64,000 bases of DNA, taken from assembly GCF_012395255.1 (NCBI RefSeq), contig NZ_JAAZQD010000002.1:1-64000 (forward strand), written 5' to 3'. The translations under genes were made by a program, and so were the position numbers. How positions within the stretch are numbered: position 1 is the stretch's first letter; each line of letters starts with the position of its first letter. Shown one piece after another: positions 56,374-64,000 of the stretch. The stretch is from Oleiagrimonas citrea. Lineage in GTDB: Bacteria; Pseudomonadota; Gammaproteobacteria; Xanthomonadales; Rhodanobacteraceae. Under the pieces are notes generated by a model. The model did no database searches. It was not told where the DNA came from and saw nothing but the letters and a program-made list of their open reading frames with translations.

Positions 56374-57606
56374 TTACACGCTCCTTGTCGCCACCACCGG
56401 CGGCACACGTGCAGCGCGCAAGGCCGGCGACAACACCGCCAGTTGCCCGAGCACGAGCAGCAGCACCGCACCCACCGGCAGATAGCTCCACGGCAGGCGT
56501 GGCAATTCGTAGTGATGCATGAGCCACAAATTCACGCCGTAAGCCGCCATCAGGCCGAGCAAGCTTCCGAAGCCGACAAGTAGGAAATTTTCCGCCTGCA
56601 GATCCCGCAGGATGCTCCGGCGCGTCGCACCCAGCGCGCGCCGAATACCGATCTGCCGCGTACGTTGCTGTACCCAGTACGCGGTCAATCCCATGATCCC
56701 GGCCAGAGTGACGATCAACACGACCAGACACACTCCGGCCAGCAACCAGACCGACGCCCGATACCTCGCCAGAGCCTGATCACGCAGTGCGCCGTACATG
56801 TCGTAGGCCGGATCGATGCCCCGTACCATGCCGTCTCCCAGCATGCGCTGGATGACGTTCTCCGCCTGCTTGCGCACCTGCTGCGGATCCGCTCCGGCAG
56901 CAACTCGAATCCCGATGGACGGCAACGGCCAGGCCGAAGGAATGCTCGGGAAAAGCATTGCGTGGTCGAGATTGCGATGCGCTCCGCCGCCGAAGTCGTT
57001 GCGCATCAGGTGCGCGACGACACCGACGACCGTGCGCACGGCCGGATGCTTGTCGCCCAATTGCAACGTCTGCCCCACGGCCTTCTGGTCCGGGAAGAGC
57101 TTGTCGGCCAGCGAGCGGGTCAGGATGACCGGCCCATCCTGGCGCATGCCGACGCCGTGATTGCGCACCGCGTCCTCCTCGGCAGTGAAATCGCGCCCGG
57201 CCACCAGCTTCAGGTCCAGCGTCTTGACGAGGTGATCGCCGATGTACATGGCCGTATCCGCGCGCGTCCCGTGTCCGACACCTTGAACGCGTCCGTTCAT
57301 GCGGGCATTGGTCACCATGGGCAGGGAACCCGCCACACTGACGGACGCCACACCGGGCAAACCGCGCAGGGCGCGTTCGGTATCGCGCAGCCGGCTGGTT
57401 TCCCAGGGCTTCCCGCGCGAGATAATCTTCGAGGCAATGATCAAATGGCTCGGCTCACCGATGCCATCGGGCGTGAGAATCGGTTTCAGACGCTGCTGCA
57501 GGAGGAACAGCGCATTGCAAGCAATGGCACAGGCCAGCGCGACCTGCAGCACGACTAGAAACGGCATCAGCCGGTGACGAAGCAATGGAGCGAGAAGGTG
57601 TCGCAC
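56374..57606 (-). CDS. FtsX/MacB-type ABC permease, A-type, pair 3
   Basis: The 410-residue permease has N-terminal helix LVVLQVALACAIACNALFLL, coupling segment QQRTRQIGIRRALGATRRSI and terminus VPPVVATRSV. The CAIxCN motif in helix 1 is shared with the two A-types upstream. It starts with GTG at 57606; AGGAGA before it overlaps the stop of the upstream B-type gene. The next B-type starts three bases after its stop. Confidence 0.88.
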   Translation of the reverse strand: MRHLLAPLLRHRLMPFLVVLQVALACAIACNALFLLQQRLKPILTPDGIGEPSHLIIASKIISRGKPWETSRLRDTERALRGLPGVASVSVAGSLPMVTNARMNGRVQGVGHGTRADTAMYIGDHLVKTLDLKLVAGRDFTAEEDAVRNHGVGMRQDGPVILTRSLADKLFPDQKAVGQTLQLGDKHPAVRTVVGVVAHLMRNDFGGGAHRNLDHAMLFPSIPSAWPLPSIGIRVAAGADPQQVRKQAENVIQRMLGDGMVRGIDPAYDMYGALRDQALARYRASVWLLAGVCLVVLIVTLAGIMGLTAYWVQQRTRQIGIRRALGATRRSILRDLQAENFLLVGFGSLLGLMAAYGVNLWLMHHYELPRLPWSYLPVGAVLLLVLGQLAVLSPALRAARVPPVVATRSV

Positions 57607-57615
57607 GAGGCTCTC

Positions 57616-58941
57616 CTAAGCCAGCTTGATCTGCAGCGCTGGCGGCTGCCGACACACACGCCACGCCGGGAGGATTCCGACCGCCAGCCCCACGAGCAAC
57701 GAAAGCAAAGCCAGTATCGCGAAGACGCCCGGACTGAACTGCGCCGCGGCCGCATAGGCCACCGGCTGCATGCGGACGACCCACAGTCCGAGCCATGTCA
57801 GCGGCAAGGCCAGCACGCCACCGGCCATGCCTAGGGCACCGGCCTCGACCAGGTGCTGCATGAACACATGACGACGTGAGGCACCGAGCGCACGCCGGAT
57901 GGCCACGTGCCCCTGCCGACGGAGGAAGCGCGCCGCCAGCAGCCCCGCGACATTGATCATGCACAGCAGCAGGAAACCACCCGCCAGCACTACGTTAAGG
58001 CCCACATCGCCCGGAATCGCCTTGAGGCGGTCCATCCAGGCCTGCGTCCCAAACAGTCTCGGCTTCGGCTCCTGCACGAAACGCCCGGCCTGATGCTGGG
58101 CTTGCGCGTAATGCGTAAGAAAAACCCGGTAGGCAGATGCCCGAGCCGGGGCGTCCAACGACACCCATACCTCGATCCAGCGGCAGTGGGTGACATGCGT
58201 GGACTGAAAATTGACGACTGGCGCGCTCTTCGCGCACTTCCCCGTATTGAGCGGCCCCACGCCGTGGTCCAGTGCGGCACCGACCGGCGCGTAGAACTGC
58301 ATATCCTGACCGAGGAGGTTCCCCGCATTCTGAGTCAGACCGAGAAACTGCATCCGCGGCTTCCACGGAGCGGTCACGCCAATGATGCGGAATGTTCCGG
58401 TCCCCATGGTGACGCTGCGCCCGACGGCATCGCTGGTACCGAACAACTTTTCGGCCAGGGTGGCATCAATCACCACTACAGGCGCGTGCGCGGTCTGCTC
58501 AGCCTCGGTCCACGGCCGTCCATAGCGGAACGGCACGCCTAGCGTCGACAGCAGAGAACCGTAGCCGAGCAGGCCGATAACCCGGTCCGAGTGCTTGCCA
58601 TCGGTCGTGGACACCTGGGCCAGACTCTGCGCCTGCGCAAATTGACTGTCTGCGTGGTGCGCGTCGACCAGTGCCTTTGCATCGCGCAGATTCAGGAGAC
58701 TCTGCGGCGTATCGTACGCCGCATCATTCGCATCGCCCTGCGTGCGCGAATCCATGGTGACCACGTACAGATGATCGCTGATGCCGGGAAGTGGCTCGCC
58801 CGACAGCGCCGCGAAAATAGTTGTTGCGGTCATGCACGAGGCGATGCCAATGGCCATAGTCAGCACCACCAGCAATACGATGGGCACATTCTGGCGACAA
58901 CGCCTCCACGCCAGTTCCAGGTAATACGTGAACATCGTCAT
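57616..58941 (-). CDS. FtsX/MacB-type ABC permease, B-type, pair 3
   Basis: The 441-residue permease has N-terminal segment YYLELAWRRCRQNVPIVLLV, coupling segment LRRQGHVAIRRALGASRRHV and terminus PPALQIKLA. The periplasmic Cys pair is GKCAKSAP and HVTHCRWIEVW, 16 residues between. GEPLPGISDHLYVVTMD near residue 48 matches the SGDPLPG motif of the other B-types. ATG 58935 is an alternative start. Confidence 0.88.
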   Translation of the reverse strand: MTMFTYYLELAWRRCRQNVPIVLLVVLTMAIGIASCMTATTIFAALSGEPLPGISDHLYVVTMDSRTQGDANDAAYDTPQSLLNLRDAKALVDAHHADSQFAQAQSLAQVSTTDGKHSDRVIGLLGYGSLLSTLGVPFRYGRPWTEAEQTAHAPVVVIDATLAEKLFGTSDAVGRSVTMGTGTFRIIGVTAPWKPRMQFLGLTQNAGNLLGQDMQFYAPVGAALDHGVGPLNTGKCAKSAPVVNFQSTHVTHCRWIEVWVSLDAPARASAYRVFLTHYAQAQHQAGRFVQEPKPRLFGTQAWMDRLKAIPGDVGLNVVLAGGFLLLCMINVAGLLAARFLRRQGHVAIRRALGASRRHVFMQHLVEAGALGMAGGVLALPLTWLGLWVVRMQPVAYAAAAQFSPGVFAILALLSLLVGLAVGILPAWRVCRQPPALQIKLA

Positions 58942-58963
58942 GCCGTTTTCTTACCTAGCCGAA

Positions 58964-60190
58964 TCACACCGAGCGCGTCGCCACCACCGGCGGCACGTTC
59001 GAGGCGCGCAAGGCAGGGCCGAGCACGGCGAGCTGACCGATCAGCCACAGTGCCACCGCACCGACGGGCAGATAAAACCAGGGCAGACGAGGCAATTCGT
59101 AGTGCTGCATCAGAAACAGATTGATGCCCCAGGCCAACATCATGCCGATAGCGATGCCAATGGTCGCCAACACGAAATTCTCGGTCTGGAAATAACGCAG
59201 AATGTTGCTGCGCGTGGCGCCGAGGGCGCGTCGCACACCGATGGTGCGACGCCGCTGCGCCACCCAGAAACTGGCCAGGCCGACGATGCCCAGCGCGGTC
59301 ACCGTCAGCAGTGCAATGATCACGCCCAGCAGCGTGCCAGCCATGGCGCGGTCATTGCGAAAGAAATCCGAACGGATCTCGTCGAGCGTCCTCTTTTTCA
59401 GGATGATGCGGTGCGGATCGAGCTTGCGCAGCGTTGTCGCCGCCGCAGCCAGCACTCGCTGGCGATCCCGTGGATCCGTACGCAAGACATACCGACTCGC
59501 ATTGTCGGTATTCATGCGTAACGGAAACACCATCGACCATTGCGCCGCATCGTCGCCGAGAAACAGCGAGGGACGGATCAGCGACTTGACCACGCCGATC
59601 ACACGCACGCCGATGTCGGCGAAGTAGAGCCGCTTGCCCAGCGCGGACTCCCCCGGCCACAGCCGTTCAGCCAGCTCGCTGGTGATGATGACCGATGGAG
59701 TCCGGTTCCGCACCAGATCGACGTTGCGCATCACGGCGTCGTAGTCCATGTACTCATCGGGACGAAAGTCACGTCCCGCCACCAACTGCGCGCCGAAGGT
59801 CTTGATCAGGTCCTGACCGAAGTACTGCGTGGCATTGAGCGTGGGCAGTTTCTGCTTCGGATCCAGGCGGATGCTGGAGTTGGACGAGCTGTTGGTGAAC
59901 GGCACCTGGCTGACCAGCGCGACCTGCTTCACACCGGGAATGCGGCGCAGAGCTGCGAGATCCGCCTCGGTCCGTGCCTTGGCATCCGGCTGCTTGCCGA
60001 TGTTGGCCACTTGCAACATAACCAGCTGATGTTCGGCCACCCCGCTGGGCATCTTCATGCGTTCCATGCGCTGGCTGATCAGGAACACGGCATTGCAGAT
60101 AATGGCGCAAGTCAGGGCGATCTCCGCCACCAGCAGGAAGGCGGTGATCTTGTGGCGACGAAGAGTCGAAAGAATCGGTCCGAATTCCAT
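58964..60190 (-). CDS. FtsX/MacB-type ABC permease, A-type, pair 2
   Basis: The 408-residue permease is closely related to the A-type at 61718-62950 along its whole length, sharing LTCAIxCNAVFLISQR in helix 1, FGxxLVAGRDF-type core motifs and RRRTIGVRRALGATRSNILR in the coupling segment. It ends VPPVVATRSV. The start ATG is two bases after the B-type stop, so translation is coupled. Confidence 0.9.
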   Translation of the reverse strand: MEFGPILSTLRRHKITAFLLVAEIALTCAIICNAVFLISQRMERMKMPSGVAEHQLVMLQVANIGKQPDAKARTEADLAALRRIPGVKQVALVSQVPFTNSSSNSSIRLDPKQKLPTLNATQYFGQDLIKTFGAQLVAGRDFRPDEYMDYDAVMRNVDLVRNRTPSVIITSELAERLWPGESALGKRLYFADIGVRVIGVVKSLIRPSLFLGDDAAQWSMVFPLRMNTDNASRYVLRTDPRDRQRVLAAAATTLRKLDPHRIILKKRTLDEIRSDFFRNDRAMAGTLLGVIIALLTVTALGIVGLASFWVAQRRRTIGVRRALGATRSNILRYFQTENFVLATIGIAIGMMLAWGINLFLMQHYELPRLPWFYLPVGAVALWLIGQLAVLGPALRASNVPPVVATRSV

Positions 60191-60192
60191 AA

Positions 60193-61491
60193 TCAATTGC
60201 TCTTCAACTGCAGGGCGGGAGTGATCAGACAGGCGCGCCAGGCCGGCAACAAACCGGCCACCAGCGTCGCACCGATGGCAAACAGGAAAGTCGCCAGGAA
60301 CATTGGCAAGTCCAAGTGCGCGAGCGCGGCATAGTCCGAGGGCTGCATGCGCACGATCCAGAGGCCAAGCAGAGCCAGCAACAGACCACCGACACCACCG
60401 ACAAGACCCACTGTGCCGGCTTCGACCAGTAATTGCGCGAACACCGAGCGCCGGGAGGCGCCCAGCGCGCGACGCACGCCCAGCTCGGAGGCGCGTCGCA
60501 GGAACTTGGCCAGCATCAGGCCGACCGTGTTGACCAGACACACAATCAGGAAACCCATGGCCAACCAGAATTGCAGGTGCACATCCGACGGCACGACATG
60601 GTTGTAGTCCAGCCATTGCATCAGGTTGCGCAGATGCACGTTCGGGTCGCGCTGGTAGATACCCAGCGATTTCTGCTGGCGCGAATAGTTGACCAGGAAC
60701 TGTCGGTAGGCAGCAGCCTTCGCCGGCGTATCCAATTGCACCCAGAATTGAAGCCAGGTGCATTGCGCAGTCTTCTGATCGACATTCGTGTCGTTGCCCC
60801 AGCAATCTCGCGAACCGTTGAACGGCAGCTTCATGTCGATCCCCGTGAGCAGCGGCAGGTACACGCCCTCGCTCTCGGAATAGTCGCCGGTCATCAGGTC
60901 ATAGAAGTGCGGCGTCGGCCGCCAGCTGTCGATCACGCCGACGACGCGGAAATCCTTGCCGCCCATGCGCAAGATCTTGCCGGTGCTATCCGCACCGCCG
61001 AACAGCTTTTCGTTAATCCTTCGCGAAAGTACGACCTTGCGGGCATCGTTCCCGTCGTCGGCCTTGCTCCAGACATGGCCGTACAAGAACGGCACGTCGA
61101 ACATGGCGAAGAAATCGCGGGTCGTGAGGCGCGCGTCCTCGAAGAAGGGTGCGATCGCCGGGTCGGGCGGCTCGATGGCCACCGCCCCGCCCGCCATCAG
61201 CGCCTGCCGATCCGCCCGACCGGCCTTGAGCAGGTTCATGCCGTCCATCCAGCTGACCTGCTCCGGCGGCTCCTCCCCCGGACGAAAGTTGGTCATGTCG
61301 CGTGGATCCAGCTGCGGGTAATAGAGCTTGGCGCTCTTGCCCGGCAACGGATCGCCGGACAGCACGTGCAAAACGGTCAGCGTGGTCATCGACGCACCGA
61401 TGCCGAGCGCGATAGCCAGAATCATCAGCGCCGTGAGCATTCTGTTGCGCCTGAGGCTGCGCAAGGCCAGATCGAAATAATAGGCAAACAT
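60193..61491 (-). CDS. FtsX/MacB-type ABC permease, B-type, pair 2
   Basis: The 432-residue permease starts MFAYYFDLALRSLRRNRM. It has LSGDPLPGKSAKLYYPQLDP, a periplasmic core, RRASELGVRRALGASRRSVF and terminus TPALQLKSN. The Cys pair is SRDCWGND and AQCTWLQFW, 13 residues between. It is strongly similar to the B-type at the right window edge. ATG 61491 overlaps the stop of the 69-codon ORF (TGATG). Confidence 0.9.
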   Translation of the reverse strand: MFAYYFDLALRSLRRNRMLTALMILAIALGIGASMTTLTVLHVLSGDPLPGKSAKLYYPQLDPRDMTNFRPGEEPPEQVSWMDGMNLLKAGRADRQALMAGGAVAIEPPDPAIAPFFEDARLTTRDFFAMFDVPFLYGHVWSKADDGNDARKVVLSRRINEKLFGGADSTGKILRMGGKDFRVVGVIDSWRPTPHFYDLMTGDYSESEGVYLPLLTGIDMKLPFNGSRDCWGNDTNVDQKTAQCTWLQFWVQLDTPAKAAAYRQFLVNYSRQQKSLGIYQRDPNVHLRNLMQWLDYNHVVPSDVHLQFWLAMGFLIVCLVNTVGLMLAKFLRRASELGVRRALGASRRSVFAQLLVEAGTVGLVGGVGGLLLALLGLWIVRMQPSDYAALAHLDLPMFLATFLFAIGATLVAGLLPAWRACLITPALQLKSN

Positions 61492-61700
61492 CACCGTGCA
61501 CCAGTAGGGTCAGCGCATGCCAACCGGGGATACAGAGCGGGAGGAGCATCAATGTGTGCCGCATCCTTTTCACTGCCGCATGCACAAGCCGCCCACGCAC
61601 TCTCGTTGGCGGCCCGAGACGGGATCACGGTGACACGCAAACAGGGCACATCGACAGCACGAAGCTGTAAACCGCTGGATCGAAAAGTCAATTTGTACAT
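61491..61700 (-). CDS. Small cysteine-containing ORF between permease pairs
   Basis: The 69-codon ORF starts MYKLTFRSSGLQLRAVD, has Cys at 20, 39, 41 and 62, and ends ADPTGAR. GGAGG lies eight bases before the ATG, the best ribosome site in the gene train, and the stop overlaps the next permease start. The first dozen codons are AT-rich and unusual for this genome. There is no signal peptide. It could be a peptide substrate or precursor of the adjacent exporters, a coupling leader, or spurious. Confidence 0.4.
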   Translation of the reverse strand: MYKLTFRSSGLQLRAVDVPCLRVTVIPSRAANESAWAACACGSEKDAAHIDAPPALYPRLACADPTGAR

Positions 61701-61717
61701 AGTTGATACCTCCTGCG

Positions 61718-62950
61718 TTACACCGTGCGCGTAGCCACAACCGGCGGCACCGCCGCGGCGCGCAAAGCCGGAGCCAGTACCGCACACTGGCCGAGCAGCC
61801 ACAGCGCCAACGCACCGAGCGGCAAATAGCCAAACGGTAGGCGAGGCAACGCGTAGTGCTGCATCAGCAAAAGGCTCAGGCCGTACGCCATCGCCATGCC
61901 CAGAACGATTCCGAAGCCGACAATGAGGAAATTCTCGATCTGGAAATAGCGGAGGATGTCACCCCGCGTCGCCCCCAGAGCACGGCGCACGCCGATTTGC
62001 CGCCGACGCTGGCCAACCCAGAAACTGGCCAAACCGACGATGCCCAGTCCGGTTACCAGCAGCAGTGCAATGATCACGCTGAGAAGCATGTCCGACATCG
62101 CACTGTCATGGGCAAAGAAGGCGCTTCGAGCATCGTCGTAGGTGCGCTTTTCCAGCACCACGCGGCCCGGATCCAGTTCCTTCAACTTGGCCAGACCCGC
62201 TTTCAACACCGCCCGCCTGGCTCCTGGCGCACAGCGGATCAAATAGCTACCGCCTTCAGCGAAGGTCAAACGCATCGGCCAGAGAATGCTGTTCTCGATG
62301 CCGTTGTAGAACTGGTTCGGTCGCGCCAGATCCGCCACCACGCCGATGACCCGGAACGGAATGTCGCCGCCAAGATAGAAAGTCTTGCCCAACGCTTCCT
62401 CTCCGGGCCAAAGTCGCTCGGCAAGCCCCTTCGTGATGATCACGGTCTGCGGGAATCCCTGCGCCGAACCGTTGTTCAATGAGGCCAGAGCTGTATCGAG
62501 GTCAACATATTCCTCGGGTTGAAAATTACGACCGGCCAGGAGATGAAGCCCCATCGTGGACACCACGTTCTGACCGAAGTATTGCGCCACGGTGAGTGTC
62601 GACGTTTGCTGACCGGGCTTGAGCTTCAGATCGCCATTCGATGCATCACCTTCCGTGAACGGCAATTGATTGACGACCGCAACCTGTTGCACACCCGGAA
62701 TCCGTTGCAGTGCCGCCACATCGGCCTGCGTCTGCGACTTCGCATCGGAACCGTCTCCAACGGAACCGAGCCTGATCTGGACCAGTTCGTGCTCGGCCAT
62801 GCCGCTCGGCAGCTGCATGCGATGCAAACGTTGACTGATCAGAAATACAGCGTTGCAGACGATGGCGCACGTCAACGCGATTTGAAGAATCAACAGCAAT
62901 GCGGTCACTTTGTGGCGCCGCAACGATGCGAGGATTGGCAGGATATCCAT
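61718..62950 (-). CDS. FtsX/MacB-type ABC permease, A-type, pair 1
   Basis: The 410-residue permease has helix 1 LILQIALTCAIVCNAVFLIS, a periplasmic core with AGRNFQPEEYVDLD, coupling segment RRRQIGVRRALGATRGDILR and terminus VPPVVATRTV. It is the nearest paralogue of the A-type at 58964-60190. The start is one base after the upstream B-type stop. No ATPase motif is present, so a separate ATPase is needed. Confidence 0.9.
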   Translation of the reverse strand: MDILPILASLRRHKVTALLLILQIALTCAIVCNAVFLISQRLHRMQLPSGMAEHELVQIRLGSVGDGSDAKSQTQADVAALQRIPGVQQVAVVNQLPFTEGDASNGDLKLKPGQQTSTLTVAQYFGQNVVSTMGLHLLAGRNFQPEEYVDLDTALASLNNGSAQGFPQTVIITKGLAERLWPGEEALGKTFYLGGDIPFRVIGVVADLARPNQFYNGIENSILWPMRLTFAEGGSYLIRCAPGARRAVLKAGLAKLKELDPGRVVLEKRTYDDARSAFFAHDSAMSDMLLSVIIALLLVTGLGIVGLASFWVGQRRRQIGVRRALGATRGDILRYFQIENFLIVGFGIVLGMAMAYGLSLLLMQHYALPRLPFGYLPLGALALWLLGQCAVLAPALRAAAVPPVVATRTV

Positions 62951-62951
62951 A

Positions 62952-64000
62952 TCAGTTTCCCTTCAGCTGAAGCGCGGGAGTGACCCGGCAAGCTCGCGAA
63001 GCAGGCAAGACACCTGCCAGCAAGCTCGCACCGATGGCCAGAACGAACGTGACCAGCAGCATCGTCGGATCCAGATGAGCCAACGCCGCATAACCATCCG
63101 GCTGCCGACGCACCAGCCACAACCCGAAAAAGGTCAGCAGCAAGCCGCCAAAACCACCGGCCAGACCCAGCACCCCCGATTCCATCAACAATTGCGCGAA
63201 TAAAGCCCGCCGCGAAGCACCCAACGCGCGTCGCACGCCAAGCTCGCCTGCGCGTCGCATGAATTTCGCCAACATCAAGCCCACCGTGTTGACCAGGCAT
63301 ACCAGGAGAAAACCAAACGAAAGCCAGGTCTGCAGGCGCACATCACCGGGCACGACCATGTTGTAGTCGAGCCATTGCATGACATTGCGCAGCCGCACGT
63401 TTGGCGGTCTTTCGAACCGCCCCAGCGCCTTCTGTTGTTCGGAGTAATGGACCAAGAACGACTTGTATGCCGCCACCTTGGCCGGACTATTCAACTGGAC
63501 CCAGAACTGCAGCCACACGCAGGTCGATGTGTGGCTCGGATGCAAACCGCCACCAGCATTTCCCCAGCAGCTCATGCCTCCCATGTGATCGAAATTCAGG
63601 TCCTGCGATGTCGACAGGGGTACGAACACGCCCTCATGCTCGTTGTAGCTCCCGCGAGTGAGGTCGTAAAAATGCGGATTGGGCCGCCAATCCCTGAGCA
63701 CTCCGACGATTCGCATCGAGCGTCCGGACAAACGCAAGGTCTGGCCCGTGCTGTCTCGCCCCCCGAACAGCTTGTTGTTGAGCTCTGCGCTAATCACAAC
63801 CACGCGAGCATGCGATTCGTCATCGGACGCGCTCCAGGGATGACCGTAACGAAAAGGAACCCCGAACATGGGAAAAAAACCAGAAGTGGTGTAACGCGCA
63901 TCCGAATAGAAAGCATCGAGCGTCGCATTCTCTGGTTGCACGGCTACCCTGCCCCCCGTCATCAGGGCCTGGCGATCAGCACGCCCGGCATGCAACAGGT
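62952..64000 (-). CDS. FtsX/MacB-type ABC permease, B-type, pair 1 (5' end beyond window)
   Basis: About 349 residues are visible, lacking the N-terminal helix. The visible part begins LLHAGRADRQALMTGG, which aligns with the B-type of pair 2. The Cys pair is GMSCWGNA and STCVWLQFW, 15 residues between. Coupling segment RRAGELGVRRALGASRRALF and terminus TPALQLKGN complete it. The frame is open to the last base, so the gene continues out of the window. Confidence 0.9.
   Translation of the reverse strand, partial: LLHAGRADRQALMTGGRVAVQPENATLDAFYSDARYTTSGFFPMFGVPFRYGHPWSASDDESHARVVVISAELNNKLFGGRDSTGQTLRLSGRSMRIVGVLRDWRPNPHFYDLTRGSYNEHEGVFVPLSTSQDLNFDHMGGMSCWGNAGGGLHPSHTSTCVWLQFWVQLNSPAKVAAYKSFLVHYSEQQKALGRFERPPNVRLRNVMQWLDYNMVVPGDVRLQTWLSFGFLLVCLVNTVGLMLAKFMRRAGELGVRRALGASRRALFAQLLMESGVLGLAGGFGGLLLTFFGLWLVRRQPDGYAALAHLDPTMLLVTFVLAIGASLLAGVLPASRACRVTPALQLKGN

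Overview
The window is high-GC bacterial DNA. Gene content and order point to a gammaproteobacterium of the Xanthomonadales/Lysobacterales (Rhodanobacter/Dyella-like). The signs are a Pil-Chp chemosensory operon without pilK, a short H-NS-family protein, DUF4124 and WGR-type small proteins, and a proS-hns neighbourhood. This taxonomic call is inferred from gene content only; there is no rRNA in the window.

Layout. (1) 1-3.5 kb is an accessory patch: the truncated end of an IS110/IS1111-type insertion sequence abutting what looks like the 3' half of an integron attC site, an AT-richer cassette-like ORF, a CMD-family protein, a frameshifted VOC gene, two small membrane proteins, a start-less ORF and a GFA-family zinc protein. 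(2) 3.6-9.5 kb: a lipoprotein and penicillin-binding protein 1B (minus), then a two-domain glycosyltransferase and rsmE (plus). (3) 9.5-21.9 kb: the minus-strand operon pilG-pilH-pilI-pilJ-chpA-chpB-chpC, controlling type IV pilus twitching. (4) 22.2-32.6 kb: gshB-tonB-like-yqgE-ruvX-pyrB, a large lipoprotein, the retraction ATPases pilU and pilT (minus), then proC-yggT-DUF4426. From chpC to yggT the order follows the Pseudomonas aeruginosa arrangement as I remember it, minus pilK, pyrR and yggS. (5) 32.6-49.7 kb: housekeeping genes (btuF-like, pdxH, glycerate-kinase-like, dodecin, SDR, aroK-aroB, hemE, valS, dksA-like, rimI-holD, pssA, proS, hns, thrE-like).

(6) 49.8-64.0 kb is the most unusual region, a long minus-strand gene train. 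It holds four consecutive pairs of FtsX/MacB-type ABC permeases (eight genes, the first cut by the window edge) in strict B-A alternation, then a secreted S33-type alpha/beta hydrolase, a sigma-54-type response regulator and its NtrY-like sensor kinase. The four B-type permeases share a periplasmic cysteine pair that the A-types lack. A 69-codon ORF with four cysteines and an excellent Shine-Dalgarno sits between the first and second pair and overlaps the next permease start (TGATG). No ATPase or membrane-fusion gene lies in the window; they would be expected beyond the right edge. The layout suggests a two-component-controlled system exporting, or defending against, envelope-active peptides or other amphiphiles. 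That function is inference.
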